Notes under the pieces: model-generated | What the model was told of the DNA's origin: nothing | Seen by the model: the letters and a program-made list of their open reading frames with translations, nothing else | Databases searched by the model: none | Source of the DNA: Gallionellaceae bacterium | Lineage (GTDB): Bacteria > Pseudomonadota > Gammaproteobacteria > Burkholderiales > Gallionellaceae | Length of the DNA: 64,000 nt | Assembly (NCBI GenBank): GCA_019753125.1 | Contig: JAIELH010000026.1 | Coordinates: 1 to 64,000, forward strand | Reading direction: 5' to 3' | Part shown: piece after piece, positions 54,357-63,260 of the stretch | Layout of the letters: the number at the start of each line of letters is the position of its first letter | How positions within the stretch are numbered: the first letter of the stretch is position 1 | Translations under genes and position numbers: made by a program

Positions 54357-55029
54357 CATGCGCACCGTGTAGCGCCCAGAAGGACACCAGTGCGACAGAA
54401 GCCAGCAACGGGACGAAGCCCCAGTTTTCGTTAAGTGGGGCAGAGAGCAGAGGGGTAAAGGAAAACAGAGCATCGTAGACGGTGTGAATGACGATAGCCG
54501 CAAGGATGCTCCCTGAATGAACGTATAAGACACCCAGCAAAATACTGGCAAGAAAAATTTGCGAAAACGTCCAGACTGTCGGCTCCCAGACACCAATATG
54601 CCAGGCAGTAAAAAGCGTGCTTGTGAACAGCACGGATTTCACGAAACCAAATTTTTCGGCCAAAAGATTCTGAACAATGCCACGGAACAAGAACTCCTCT
54701 TTCACGGCCACGGGCACACTGGTTACAGCGAAGAAAATAGCAAGAGAGGGCGAAAGGTTGTAGTGACCAACGACTGCCGGGATTAGCAGGAACAGGAACA
54801 ATCCGACGATTAGCAATGGACTCCGAAACGTCGATGGGTTTGTGGTACGAGAGAGGATCAGAGGCCGCAACAGCCACCAGTAAATTGACGCTGTAGCGAT
54901 GCGTAAAACCGTGCGAATTGATTCAACCTCAAATGACATCGGCTCATAGAAATGAAGCGTGAGCCTCGCGATAACCATGGAGAGCAACTCGGTTACAGCA
55001 ACGATCACAAGGCAGCGTGTGAGATTCAT
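54310..55029 (-). CDS. Cassette gene: CPBP-family intramembrane metalloprotease
   Basis: This 239-residue multi-pass membrane protein has the CPBP (Abi/Rce1) motifs: KEEFLFRGIVQNLL (Glu-Glu...Arg), FTAWHIGVWEP and VIHTVYDAL, with the expected metal-binding Glu and His residues. It cleaves or processes membrane-associated peptides; some relatives protect against bacteriocins. Its last 15 or so residues (GLTRHSTRTQKRGAG) are encoded by the attC site, so the C-terminus was probably set by cassette formation. The ATG at 55029 abuts the core site GTTAGCC (55037-55031). Confidence 0.83.
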   Translation of the reverse strand: MNLTRCLVIVAVTELLSMVIARLTLHFYEPMSFEVESIRTVLRIATASIYWWLLRPLILSRTTNPSTFRSPLLIVGLFLFLLIPAVVGHYNLSPSLAIFFAVTSVPVAVKEEFLFRGIVQNLLAEKFGFVKSVLFTSTLFTAWHIGVWEPTVWTFSQIFLASILLGVLYVHSGSILAAIVIHTVYDALFSFTPLLSAPLNENWGFVPLLASVALVSFWALHGAHGLTRHSTRTQKRGAG

Positions 55030-55030
55030 G

Positions 55031-55137
55031 GGCTAACGTTAAGTGGCCATCCTATTTGACGCAAAATATTGCATCAAGCAGTTGCCTGTTTGTTTATAAA
55101 AATTCATAACCGCTTTAATTTCAGTTGGCTGAGTCAT
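55031..55137 (-). other. attC-like 67-bp repeat, copy 2, with a 32-codon ORF
   Basis: The repeat (55035-55101) is the second copy of the sequence at 53585-53651 and ends in the core site GTTAGCC directly before the CPBP gene. On the minus strand a 32-codon frame (55137-55039, starting MTQPTEIKAV) runs through it, but the copy 1 context lacks a start codon, so it is probably not a gene. It is the outer edge of array 2. Confidence 0.5.
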
Positions 55138-55242
55138 TTTTAGTGCGGCCTGAAATTTTCACCAGCCATCGTTCAAAGATACAGCCACGCGGCAACAACC
55201 TGCAAGGCGCTCTCTTAAGGAGGCACTGATTTATTCGGTTTT

Positions 55243-55309
55243 GTCGTTCCCGCGAAGGCGGGAACCCAGTTAAATCAACAGACTGGATCCCCGCCTTCGC
55301 GGGGATGAC
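55243..55309. repeat. Palindromic GCGAAGGCGGGAA-type repeat
   Basis: GTCGTTCCCGCGAAGGCGGG (55243-55262) and its approximate complement CCCCGCCTTCGCGGGGATGAC (55289-55309), with CCAGT...ACTGG inside, form a dispersed palindromic repeat of a type widespread in proteobacteria. It lies just past the argA 3' end and may act as a terminator. The rest of 55138-55326 shows no gene. Confidence 0.6.
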
Positions 55310-55326
55310 GAATAATCAGCGTCCCA

Positions 55327-56673
55327 TTAAATCTTTCTAACGAATACCTTTGATTTGCGCTGGTAGTTATACAGCGATTTTTTCTGTGCCGGCAGGTCTG
55401 AGACATCCGCCTCCTTGAAGCCGCGCTCGATGAACCAGTGTGCGGTGCGCGTCGTCAGCACGAACAGTTTTTTCAAGCCCTGCTCCCTGGCAACGGAGGC
55501 GATGTGGTTCAGGATTGCTTCGCCGTAACCGCGGTCGCGGCATTGCGCATCCACCGCAAGGGCGGCCAGTTCGGCGGCGGCCTCGTCGGGGAACGGGTAC
55601 AGCGCGGCGCAGCCGATGATGCGGTGGTCGTGTTCCAGCACCACGAAGCGCGCGATTTCGCGTTCCAGCAATTCGCGGTTGCGCCGCACCAGGATTCCCG
55701 CTTCTTCCAGCGGGCGCAACAGTTGCAGCACACCGCCGACGTCTTCGATCGTGGCGGCACGCAGCGTGTTGAGCGTGCTTTCCACCACCATCGTGCCGAT
55801 GCCTTCGTCGCTGAACAGTTCCTGCAACACCGCGCCATCGGTGTGGCGGCTGATCAGGTGGGTGCGCGCCACGCCGGCTTCGCAGGCGCGTATCGCGCAG
55901 GGCAGGAACAGGCTCACATCGTCCGGCAACTTGCGCTTGCTCATGCCTGACGCGGCGGATTTTGGCGGGCTCAACACCTCCTGCGCCTGGGCGACGGTAA
56001 GCTCCTTGAGCAGCTTGCCCTTCTTGTCCAGCACACCGTCGGTGTCCATCAGGAACATCAGCTTGTCGGCATCCAGCGCAATCGCGGTGGCGGTGGCGAT
56101 GTCCTCCAGCGTGACGTTGAATACTTCGCCGGTGGGCGAATAACCGAGCGGCGAGAGCAGCACCACTTCGCCGAATTCCATGCGGTCGTTCAGCGCGGCG
56201 ACATCGACTTTGCGCACCGCGCCGGTATGCATCAAGTCTACGCCGTTGATGATGCCGATCGGTTGCGCGGTGATGAAATTGCCGCCCGCCACGCGGATGT
56301 CGGCATTGGCCATCGGCGAATTCGCCAGGCCCATCGACAGCAGCGCCTCGATTTCGACGCGCACCCGCCCGACCGCCTCCTTCACGCAGCGCATCGTCTC
56401 GGCATCGGTCAGGCGGATGCCGTGATGGTAGGTGTCGCCGAGATTGTTGCGCGCCAGATGCTCCTCGATCTGCGGCCGCGCGCCATGCACCAGCACCAGC
56501 CGGATGCCGAGCGCCGCAAGCAGGTTGAAATCATGCGTCAACTCGACAAACTTGCCGTCCGCCACCACTTCGCCGCCGAACGCGATGACGAAGGTCTTGC
56601 CGCGGAACGCGTTGATGTACGGTGCGACGGAGCGGAACCAGGATACAAAATCGGCAGGAGTAGTAATGTGCAT
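55327..56673 (-). CDS. argA: N-acetylglutamate synthase
   Basis: This 448-residue enzyme makes N-acetylglutamate from acetyl-CoA and glutamate, the first step of arginine synthesis. The N-terminal amino-acid kinase-like domain (KTFVIAFGGEVVADGKF, LVLVHGARPQIEEHL) binds arginine for feedback control. The C-terminal GNAT domain has LAVDAQCRDRGYGEAIL for acetyl-CoA and the ArgA-type FVLTTRTAHWFIERGF. The 158 bp upstream (56674-56831) hold no gene. Length and both domains are normal for the classical ArgA. Confidence 0.94.
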   Translation of the reverse strand: MHITTPADFVSWFRSVAPYINAFRGKTFVIAFGGEVVADGKFVELTHDFNLLAALGIRLVLVHGARPQIEEHLARNNLGDTYHHGIRLTDAETMRCVKEAVGRVRVEIEALLSMGLANSPMANADIRVAGGNFITAQPIGIINGVDLMHTGAVRKVDVAALNDRMEFGEVVLLSPLGYSPTGEVFNVTLEDIATATAIALDADKLMFLMDTDGVLDKKGKLLKELTVAQAQEVLSPPKSAASGMSKRKLPDDVSLFLPCAIRACEAGVARTHLISRHTDGAVLQELFSDEGIGTMVVESTLNTLRAATIEDVGGVLQLLRPLEEAGILVRRNRELLEREIARFVVLEHDHRIIGCAALYPFPDEAAAELAALAVDAQCRDRGYGEAILNHIASVAREQGLKKLFVLTTRTAHWFIERGFKEADVSDLPAQKKSLYNYQRKSKVFVRKI

Positions 56674-56831
56674 GATTTGTTTGCTCGTGTTGATTGTATG
56701 GATTGTTGGCAGCGAATAATGCCATGAACCGAAAGCGAATTGTGCGTCATTATGAGCAAAAGCTCCGGCACAGGATTGCAGGTGGGCTCAATGCCAGCGG
56801 CTATCCCGCGCCAATCAACAGGTAACGTGCG

Positions 56832-57461
56832 CTACGCAGCCTGCTTTATGCCAGCCAGGGAGAAATCAGCAATGTGTCCTGCTATCGCTGCGATTTCTTC
56901 ATGCCCATAGCGCAACTCTGGGTGCAGGCGTTGCAGCACCGGGTGTGAATGCCGGTAATACAGGCATTGCCCGAAAATACTGAGGACGCAGCAGCGCAGC
57001 CTGGTTGCATCGGCGTTGGCGCCGATGATTTCGCGCACCAGTTCACCGAGAAATTCATGCAGTGGCGCAATCGCATCGCGCACGATCTGATCCAGCGCCG
57101 GGGTGGGGTCGGCCAGTTCGCGCGCCATGATGCGGCACATCGCGGAGGGGTTCTTTTCATCCAGCAGCATCAGCATGAAATCGCGGATGAACAGGCGCAA
57201 CCGCACCTCCGGGCAAGCGTCGGCGTTGGCGTTGGCAACCCGCAACGCTTCGAGCGGCGCGAAATTCAGCGCCTCGGCAAGCAGCCCATCCTTGCTGCCA
57301 AAATGGTAATTTACCGCCGCGACATTTGCCTTGGCGCGGCGGCAGATTTCGCGCACTGTCGCGCCCTGAAAACCGTGCCGCGCAAACACCTCGCGCGCCG
57401 CTATCAACAAACGCGTGCGCGTTTGTGCGCTGGCAGCGCCGATTACCGTTTCGCTTGTCAC
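56832..57461 (-). CDS. TetR-family repressor of the efflux operon (CecR-like)
   Basis: This 209-residue regulator has an N-terminal TetR helix-turn-helix (RTRLLIAAREVFARHGFQGA, TVREICRRAKANVAAVNYHF, GSKDGLLAEAL). The DUF1956-type C-terminus (RIMARELADPTPALDQIV) is typical of the CecR/YbiH group. It is the last gene of the efflux operon and overlaps the outer-membrane factor by four bases (ATGA). It probably binds the palindrome at 63871-63886 and so regulates itself and the pump. The ligand is unknown. Confidence 0.87.
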   Translation of the reverse strand: MTSETVIGAASAQTRTRLLIAAREVFARHGFQGATVREICRRAKANVAAVNYHFGSKDGLLAEALNFAPLEALRVANANADACPEVRLRLFIRDFMLMLLDEKNPSAMCRIMARELADPTPALDQIVRDAIAPLHEFLGELVREIIGANADATRLRCCVLSIFGQCLYYRHSHPVLQRLHPELRYGHEEIAAIAGHIADFSLAGIKQAA

Positions 57462-58894
57462 TTGCCGCCTCCTTGCAAGTCTTTACCTTCCGCAGTATGC
57501 CGGCTTTCGCCTGCCAAGGCTTTGTAGAGCTGCGCGTCTGCCGACAGCGCGGCGCGCCGTACTTGCACTGTACCCTGTTCTGCGGCGAATGCTTCGCGTT
57601 GCGCATCCAGCACTTCAAGATGATTGGCGACCCCTGCCTGATAGCGCGCATCGACCAGCTTCAGGCGCTGGTTTTGCGCCTGGGCATTGGCCTGTTGTGC
57701 AGCCAGTTGCCCGGCGAGTTTTTCGCGCGCATTCAGCAGATCCGCCACCTCGCGGAACGCCTGCTGGATGGTTTTCTCATATTCGGCAACCGCGATCACC
57801 TTGCGCGCCTCGGCGACATCGACGCCGGCGGAGATGCGCCCGGCATCGAACAACGGCAGGCTGATGGTGGGTTGGAAGCTCCACGCATCACTGCCCGCAT
57901 CGAACAGCCCGGACAGGCTGCGGCTTGCGGTGCCGGCGCTGCCGGTCAGCGTGATGCGCGGCAGGAACGCGGCGCGCGCCGCGCCGATGTTGGCGTTTGC
58001 GGCAATCAGGCGTTGCTCGGCGGCCAGTACATCGGGGCGCTGCAACAGCACTTCGGCAGGCAGTCCGGCAATCGGGCCGGTGGCGATGTTTTGCCCGGCA
58101 AGCGTGCGCCCGGCGGGCAAATCTTTCATTTCCGCGATAGTCTGGCCCAGCAGCGCGTTGAGCAGGTTTTCTGCTGCGGCCTGTTGCCGCTCCAGATTCG
58201 CGCGCTCGGCCAATGCGGCCTGGTATGCGCCTTCCGCCTGCAAATAATCCAGGTCGCCCGACACGCCCAGATCGCGGCGGCGTAAAACCAGCTCCCTGGT
58301 TTTCGCGCGTGTTCCGACAGTCGCAGCGGCGAGTTGTGTGCGCTCGCGCAGCTCCAGCAGCGACAGGTAGGCATTCGCGACATCCGCGATCAGCGACAGG
58401 CGGAACGCGCGTTGCGCGGCCTCGGTGGACAAATAATTTGCCTTGGCCGCTTCGTTCAGGCTGCTGACACGCCCCCAGAAATCCAGCTCGAACGACACCA
58501 GGCTAATGCCCACGTCATAGCGTTGCACATGCAAGCTGGCGCCGGTCGTGGATGCGCCCGCCGGGGTCAGCGAGGCGTTGCGCCCGGCGTTCAGATTCAG
58601 GTTCGGCAGCCGGTCCGCCTGCTGGATACCGTATTGCGCGCGTGCTTCGGCGATGCGCGCCGTGGCGATGCGCAGGTCGCGGTTGTTCTCCAGCGCGGCG
58701 GCGATCAGCGCCTGCAGGCGCGGGTCGGTGAAATATTCCCGCCAATCGGCAGGTGCAGCGCCCTGTACTGTTTTCAAATGCGCAGTATCGGGCCATGCGG
58801 CGGAAACCGGTGCGGCGGGGCGTTGATAGTTCGGCATCAGGGAGCAACCGCCCAGCGCCAGCGTAATTGCGCCGATCACAAATCTCTTACTCAT
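57458..58894 (-). CDS. RND efflux outer-membrane lipoprotein (NodT/OprM family)
   Basis: This 478-residue trimeric outer-membrane channel of tripartite pumps has a type II signal peptide with lipobox LALGGCS. Two outer-membrane efflux protein repeats follow, with ALENNRDLRIATARIAEARA and IAGLPAEVLLQRPDVLAAEQ, the latter a hallmark of NodT/OprM proteins. ATG 58894 (MSKRFVIGAITL) is chosen because it places the lipobox correctly. It overlaps the pump gene by eight bases and the tetR gene by four. Confidence 0.92.
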   Translation of the reverse strand: MSKRFVIGAITLALGGCSLMPNYQRPAAPVSAAWPDTAHLKTVQGAAPADWREYFTDPRLQALIAAALENNRDLRIATARIAEARAQYGIQQADRLPNLNLNAGRNASLTPAGASTTGASLHVQRYDVGISLVSFELDFWGRVSSLNEAAKANYLSTEAAQRAFRLSLIADVANAYLSLLELRERTQLAAATVGTRAKTRELVLRRRDLGVSGDLDYLQAEGAYQAALAERANLERQQAAAENLLNALLGQTIAEMKDLPAGRTLAGQNIATGPIAGLPAEVLLQRPDVLAAEQRLIAANANIGAARAAFLPRITLTGSAGTASRSLSGLFDAGSDAWSFQPTISLPLFDAGRISAGVDVAEARKVIAVAEYEKTIQQAFREVADLLNAREKLAGQLAAQQANAQAQNQRLKLVDARYQAGVANHLEVLDAQREAFAAEQGTVQVRRAALSADAQLYKALAGESRHTAEGKDLQGGGK

Positions 58895-61800
58895 GATGTT
58901 TCTCCTGATGCTCGGCCTGCTTGCGCGCATGCCCCGGGAAAATGCGCCGCACTGTCATGAAGAACACCGGCACCAGGAAGATCGCAAGCACGGTGGCGGC
59001 AACCATGCCGCCGATGACGCCGGTGCCGATCGCGTGGCGGCTCTCCGCCCCGGCACCGGTGGAGATCGCCAGCGGGAATACGCCGGCAATGAAGGCGATC
59101 GAGGTCATCAGGATCGGGCGCAGGCGCAGGCGGCATGCCTCCAGCACTGCGGCGAGGCGCTCCTGCCCTTCGTCTTCGAGGCGGCGCGCGAACTCGACGA
59201 TCAGGATCGCGTTCTTGGCGGCGAGCCCGATGATCGCGATCAGCCCGACCTTGAAATAGACATCGTTGGGCAGGCCGCGCAGTTCCACGGCGACCAGCGC
59301 GCCGAAAGCGCCGAGCGGCACGGCCAGCATCACCGCGAGCGGGATCGACCAGCTTTCATACAATGCGGCGAGCACCAGAAACACCACCAGCAGCGACACG
59401 CCAAACAGCAGCGGCGCCTGCTGGCCGGAGAGTTTTTCCTCGGATGAAATGCCCGACCATTCGAAGCCGATGCCCTGCGGCAGTTTTTGCGCGATCGCTT
59501 CCATCGCGGCGAGCGCCTCGCCGCTGGATACGCCCGGAGCGGTCGCGCCGGAAATCTTCATCGCCGCCAAGCCATTGTAGCGGTCGAGCTTGGCCGAGCC
59601 CGCCACCCATTTGATGCGGACGAATTCGGACAGACGCACCATACGCCCGGCGTTGTTGCGCACCGCTGCGCGCATCAGGTCGGCTTCACTCTTGCGCGTA
59701 TTTTCCCCGGCTTGCATCTGCACGCGCAGCACCCGCCCCTGGCGCACGAAGTCGTTGATGTAAGCCACGCCAAACAGGGATTGCAGCGTATCGTTGAGGT
59801 CGGTGGCATTGACGCCCAGCGTCTCCGCCTTGTCGCGGTCGATGTCGAGAAAAAGCTGCGGCGCCGGTTCCTGGCCTTCGGGGCGCACGGCGGTCAGGCG
59901 CTTGTCGGCCATCGCCATGCCCAGCACCTGATTGCGCGCATCCTGGAGTTTTTCGCGCCCGACCCCGCCGCGATCCTGCAAACGGAAATCGAAACCGCCT
60001 GCCGAGGCGAGCTCGGGTATCGGCGGCGGGTTGATCGCGAACAGCATCGCCTGTTTCATCCGGAAGAAATTCATGTTCGCGCGTTTGATCAATGCCTGCG
60101 CCGAGTTTTCCTCGCCCGGTCTGGCGTCCCAATCCTTGAGTTTGACGAACGCGAGCGCCATGTTCTGCCCGCGGCCGAAGAACGAAAAGCCCAGCACGCC
60201 GACCACCTTGTCCACCTGCGGCTGTTTCAGGAAAAACTGCTCGACGGATTCCAGCACCGCCTGCGATCTTTCTCTTGCGGCAGCGGGCGGCAACTGGATC
60301 GCGGTGACGATGTAACCTTGATCTTCCTCCGGCAGAAAGCTGCCCGGCAGTTTCATGTATGCCCATGCTGCGACCGCGACGATCACCGCATAAATTGCCA
60401 GCGAACGCAGCAATCTGCGCACGGTGTAATTCACGCCACCGACATAGCGTGATGTCACACGATCGAAGAACCGGTTGAACCAGCCGTGGAAGCCGCGTTC
60501 CAGGCTTTCGGCATCGTGCCTGAGCAGGCTCGCGCACAGGGCGGGCGTCAGCGACAGCGCGAGAAAGGCGGAGAACGCCATCGTTACCACCAGCGTGACG
60601 GCAAACTGGCGGTAGATCGCGCCGGTGGAACCGCCGAAGAACGCCATCGGCACAAATACCGCCGAGAGCACCAGCGAGATCGCGACAATTGCGCCGGTGA
60701 TTTCGCCCATCGCGACGCGGGTCGCCTCACGCGGCGGCAGGTGCTTGCTGCGCATGTTGCGCTCGACATTTTCCACGACGACGATCGCGTCATCGACCAC
60801 GGTTCCGATCGCCAGCACCATCGCAAACAACGTCAGCACGTTGATCGAAAAGCCGAAGGCATACAACCCCAGCAGCCCGCCCATCAGCGACACCGGCACG
60901 ACAATTGCCGGGATCAGCGTAGTGCGCCAGTTACCGAGAAAAATGAACATCACCAGCACCACCAGCGCCGCCGCTTCCAGCAAGGTAATCACCACTTCGC
61001 GGATCGACAGCTCGATGAAGCGTGTGGTGTCGTAGGGTACGACCCAGTCCACGCCCTGCGGGAAATAACGCGACAGCTCCTGCATCTTGGCGCGCACGCC
61101 GCGCGCGGTTTCGAGCGCATTTGCGCCCGGCGTGATGCGCACCGCCATGCCGGCGATGGGTTGGCCGTTCAGGCGCGCGGAGCGGCTGTAGTCCTGCGCA
61201 CCCAACTCGATGCGCGCGATGTCCCTGAGCCGTACGGTCGAGCCGTCCGGGTTGGCGCGCACGACGATGTCGCCGAACTCCTCCGGGGTGGCGAGCCGCC
61301 CGCGGCTGGTGATGACGGCGTTGACCTCTTGCCCAGGCGTGGCAGGCAATTGCCCTATCTCGCCCAGCGGCAGCAATGTATTTTGCGCGCGTACTGCGCG
61401 GCTGACATCGGCGGGTGAAAGTGCGTAAGACTCCAGCTTTTCCGGTTTGAGCCAGATGCGCATCGAATATTCGGTGCCGAACAGCAGCACTTCACCGACA
61501 CCCTGCACGCGCAGCAGCGGCTCCAGCACGCTGGCGGTGGCGTAGCTGCCGAGATCGACCACGTTCAGGCGTCCGTCCGACGAAGCCAGCGCCACCACCA
61601 TGATGAAGTTGCGCCCGGCGCGGGTCACCGTTACGCCCAGCCGCCGCACGTCGTCCGGCAGGCGCGCTTCCACGCGCTTGATGCGATTCTGCGCCTCGAC
61701 CGAGGCGAACTGGATGTCGGTGCCGGGCTTGAAGGTGAGCGTCACCTGGCCGGAGCCGACCTGCGAGCTGGAATCCATGTAGAGCAGGTTGTCGATGCCG

Positions 61801-62012
61801 TTCATTTCCTGCTCGATCAGCTGCACCGCGCTTTGCTCGACTACCTGCGCCGATGCGCCCGGATAGGTGACGGAAATATCCAGTGCGGGCGGCGCCACCG
61901 ATGGATATTGCGATACCGGCAATCCGCGCAGCGCCAGTACTCCGGCAAACATGATCAGGATCGCGATGACCCAGGCGAAAATCGGGCGGTCGATGAAGAA
62001 TTTGGCGAACAT
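58887..62012 (-). CDS. RND multidrug efflux pump (HAE1 family, AcrB/MexB-like)
   Basis: This 1041-residue inner-membrane proton-driven transporter has the HAE1 N-terminus MFAKFFIDRPIFAWVIAI and the proton-relay Asp pair in AIGTVVDDAIVVVENVERN. Typical RND segments are FMFIFLGNWRTTLIP-like and GLIAIIGLAAKNAILIVEFA. It forms the trimeric pump between the membrane fusion protein (62025-63185) and the outer-membrane factor. Substrates are unknown; relatives expel drugs, dyes and solvents. Twelve bases separate it from the upstream MFP gene. Confidence 0.95.
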   Translation of the reverse strand: MFAKFFIDRPIFAWVIAILIMFAGVLALRGLPVSQYPSVAPPALDISVTYPGASAQVVEQSAVQLIEQEMNGIDNLLYMDSSSQVGSGQVTLTFKPGTDIQFASVEAQNRIKRVEARLPDDVRRLGVTVTRAGRNFIMVVALASSDGRLNVVDLGSYATASVLEPLLRVQGVGEVLLFGTEYSMRIWLKPEKLESYALSPADVSRAVRAQNTLLPLGEIGQLPATPGQEVNAVITSRGRLATPEEFGDIVVRANPDGSTVRLRDIARIELGAQDYSRSARLNGQPIAGMAVRITPGANALETARGVRAKMQELSRYFPQGVDWVVPYDTTRFIELSIREVVITLLEAAALVVLVMFIFLGNWRTTLIPAIVVPVSLMGGLLGLYAFGFSINVLTLFAMVLAIGTVVDDAIVVVENVERNMRSKHLPPREATRVAMGEITGAIVAISLVLSAVFVPMAFFGGSTGAIYRQFAVTLVVTMAFSAFLALSLTPALCASLLRHDAESLERGFHGWFNRFFDRVTSRYVGGVNYTVRRLLRSLAIYAVIVAVAAWAYMKLPGSFLPEEDQGYIVTAIQLPPAAARERSQAVLESVEQFFLKQPQVDKVVGVLGFSFFGRGQNMALAFVKLKDWDARPGEENSAQALIKRANMNFFRMKQAMLFAINPPPIPELASAGGFDFRLQDRGGVGREKLQDARNQVLGMAMADKRLTAVRPEGQEPAPQLFLDIDRDKAETLGVNATDLNDTLQSLFGVAYINDFVRQGRVLRVQMQAGENTRKSEADLMRAAVRNNAGRMVRLSEFVRIKWVAGSAKLDRYNGLAAMKISGATAPGVSSGEALAAMEAIAQKLPQGIGFEWSGISSEEKLSGQQAPLLFGVSLLVVFLVLAALYESWSIPLAVMLAVPLGAFGALVAVELRGLPNDVYFKVGLIAIIGLAAKNAILIVEFARRLEDEGQERLAAVLEACRLRLRPILMTSIAFIAGVFPLAISTGAGAESRHAIGTGVIGGMVAATVLAIFLVPVFFMTVRRIFPGHARKQAEHQEKHHE

Positions 62013-62024
62013 GAATGATCCTTA

Positions 62025-63185
62025 TTATTTGCCGCTCGCCACAGGCAGAGTTTTTCTGTCCTCTGTCTTCTGTCCTCTGTCCTCTGATACCGGCTTCACC
62101 GATGCTCCCGGGCGCGCTTTCTGCAGGCCATTGACGATGACCTGCTCACCGCCTTTCAGCCCGCTGCTGACGATGAAGTCTGTGCCCGCCATGCCGCCGG
62201 TCTTGATCGGCAGCGGTGCAGCCTTGCCGTCGGGCGCCACTATCATCACGAACTGCCCTTGCGGCCCGGCCTGCACCGCGCGCTGCGGCACGCGGATCGC
62301 ATTGTCCGCGAGCGCCTCGGGAAAGCGGACGCGCACGAACATGCCGGGCAACAATTCACGCTGTGGATTGGGGAATTCGGCACGCAGGCTGACCGCACCA
62401 GTGGAAGGGTCGGCGGCCATGTCGGTAAAAAATATCCTGCCCGGCTGCGGGTAGATGCTGCCATCTTCCAGCAATAATTCCAGTTTGGCAGATTCGGCGC
62501 GCCTGAGCTTGCCGCTCTTGATCGCCTGACGCAGGCGCAGCACATCCGCACCGGGCTGGGTGAAGTTGACGTAGATCGGATCGAGCTGTTCGATCGTCGC
62601 CAGCAGCGTGGCCTCGCCCTTGCCGACCAGCGCGCCCTCGGTCACCAGCGCGCGGCCGATGCGCCCCGAGATCGCCGCCGGCACACCGGCGTATTCCATA
62701 TCCTGTTCGGCACGGGTCAGCGCGGCCTCGGCCTGCATCGCCTTGGTCATCGCCAAATCGAACTCCTGCTGGCTGACCGCCTTGATTTCGAGCAACGGTT
62801 TGTAGCGTTCGACGATCTGGCGCGCCGATGCAAAGTCGGCTTTGGCAGCCAAGGCAGCGGCCTTATAGGTGCGCGCATTGATCTGGAACAGCGATGTGCC
62901 CGCTTTCACTTCGCTGCCTTCCTGAAACAGCCGCTTTTCCACCACGCCTTCGACCCGTGCACGCACTTGGGCGGTGCGATAGGCCTGCAAGCGTCCGGGC
63001 AGTTCCTGCGTGAGTGTCGCGCTGCCCGCCGTTACCGTGATCACCTCCACCTCGGGCGGCGGCATTGCCGCACCCGGCCCTCCCGGGCCAGCCGGAGCGG
63101 CAGGCTTGTCGTGAGCGCCGCCACAGGCGGTCAGCAAGGTGGCGAAAGTAAACGTGAGGGCATACAGCCTGGCGATGTGTATCAT
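62025..63185 (-). CDS. RND efflux membrane fusion protein (MexA/AcrA-like)
   Basis: This 386-residue periplasmic adaptor lipoprotein has a signal peptide with lipobox LLTACGG. A barrel-sandwich domain (ELPGRLQAYRTAQVRARVEG), an alpha-hairpin (AEAALTRAEQDMEYAGV) and a beta-barrel with FVRVRFPEALADNAIRVPQR are visible. The C-terminal tail (SEDRGQKTEDRKTLPVASGK) comes from a TCCTCTG-type tandem repeat at 62056-62087 and is not family-conserved. It lies between the flavodoxin-like gene (75 bp upstream) and the pump gene. Confidence 0.93.
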   Translation of the reverse strand: MIHIARLYALTFTFATLLTACGGAHDKPAAPAGPGGPGAAMPPPEVEVITVTAGSATLTQELPGRLQAYRTAQVRARVEGVVEKRLFQEGSEVKAGTSLFQINARTYKAAALAAKADFASARQIVERYKPLLEIKAVSQQEFDLAMTKAMQAEAALTRAEQDMEYAGVPAAISGRIGRALVTEGALVGKGEATLLATIEQLDPIYVNFTQPGADVLRLRQAIKSGKLRRAESAKLELLLEDGSIYPQPGRIFFTDMAADPSTGAVSLRAEFPNPQRELLPGMFVRVRFPEALADNAIRVPQRAVQAGPQGQFVMIVAPDGKAAPLPIKTGGMAGTDFIVSSGLKGGEQVIVNGLQKARPGASVKPVSEDRGQKTEDRKTLPVASGK

Positions 63186-63208
63186 TTTTGTTTCCGTAAA
63201 ATCAATCG

Positions 63209-63229
63209 CAGGGGCATCATGCCCCTGCT
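63209..63229. repeat. GC-rich palindrome between the flavodoxin-like and MFP genes
   Basis: GCAGGGGCATCATGCCCCTGC is a near-perfect palindrome in the 75-bp gap between the first two operon genes. It may partly terminate transcription or act as an mRNA processing stem; there is only a short T-rich stretch after it. Confidence 0.45.
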
Positions 63230-63260
63230 TCCGTGAACCTGCATCAGGTTAAGTGAATTA

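Noticed and set aside
55039..55137. A 32-codon gene within the 67-bp repeat
   Set aside because: Copy 1 of the repeat lacks the start codon and upstream codons, so the frame is more likely to be incidental to a recombination site.
40200..55200. An integron integrase or a CRISPR array
   Set aside because: No tyrosine recombinase motif is present in any plausible gene here, and the repeats are attC-like sites with different spacing and sequence rather than a regular repeat-spacer array.
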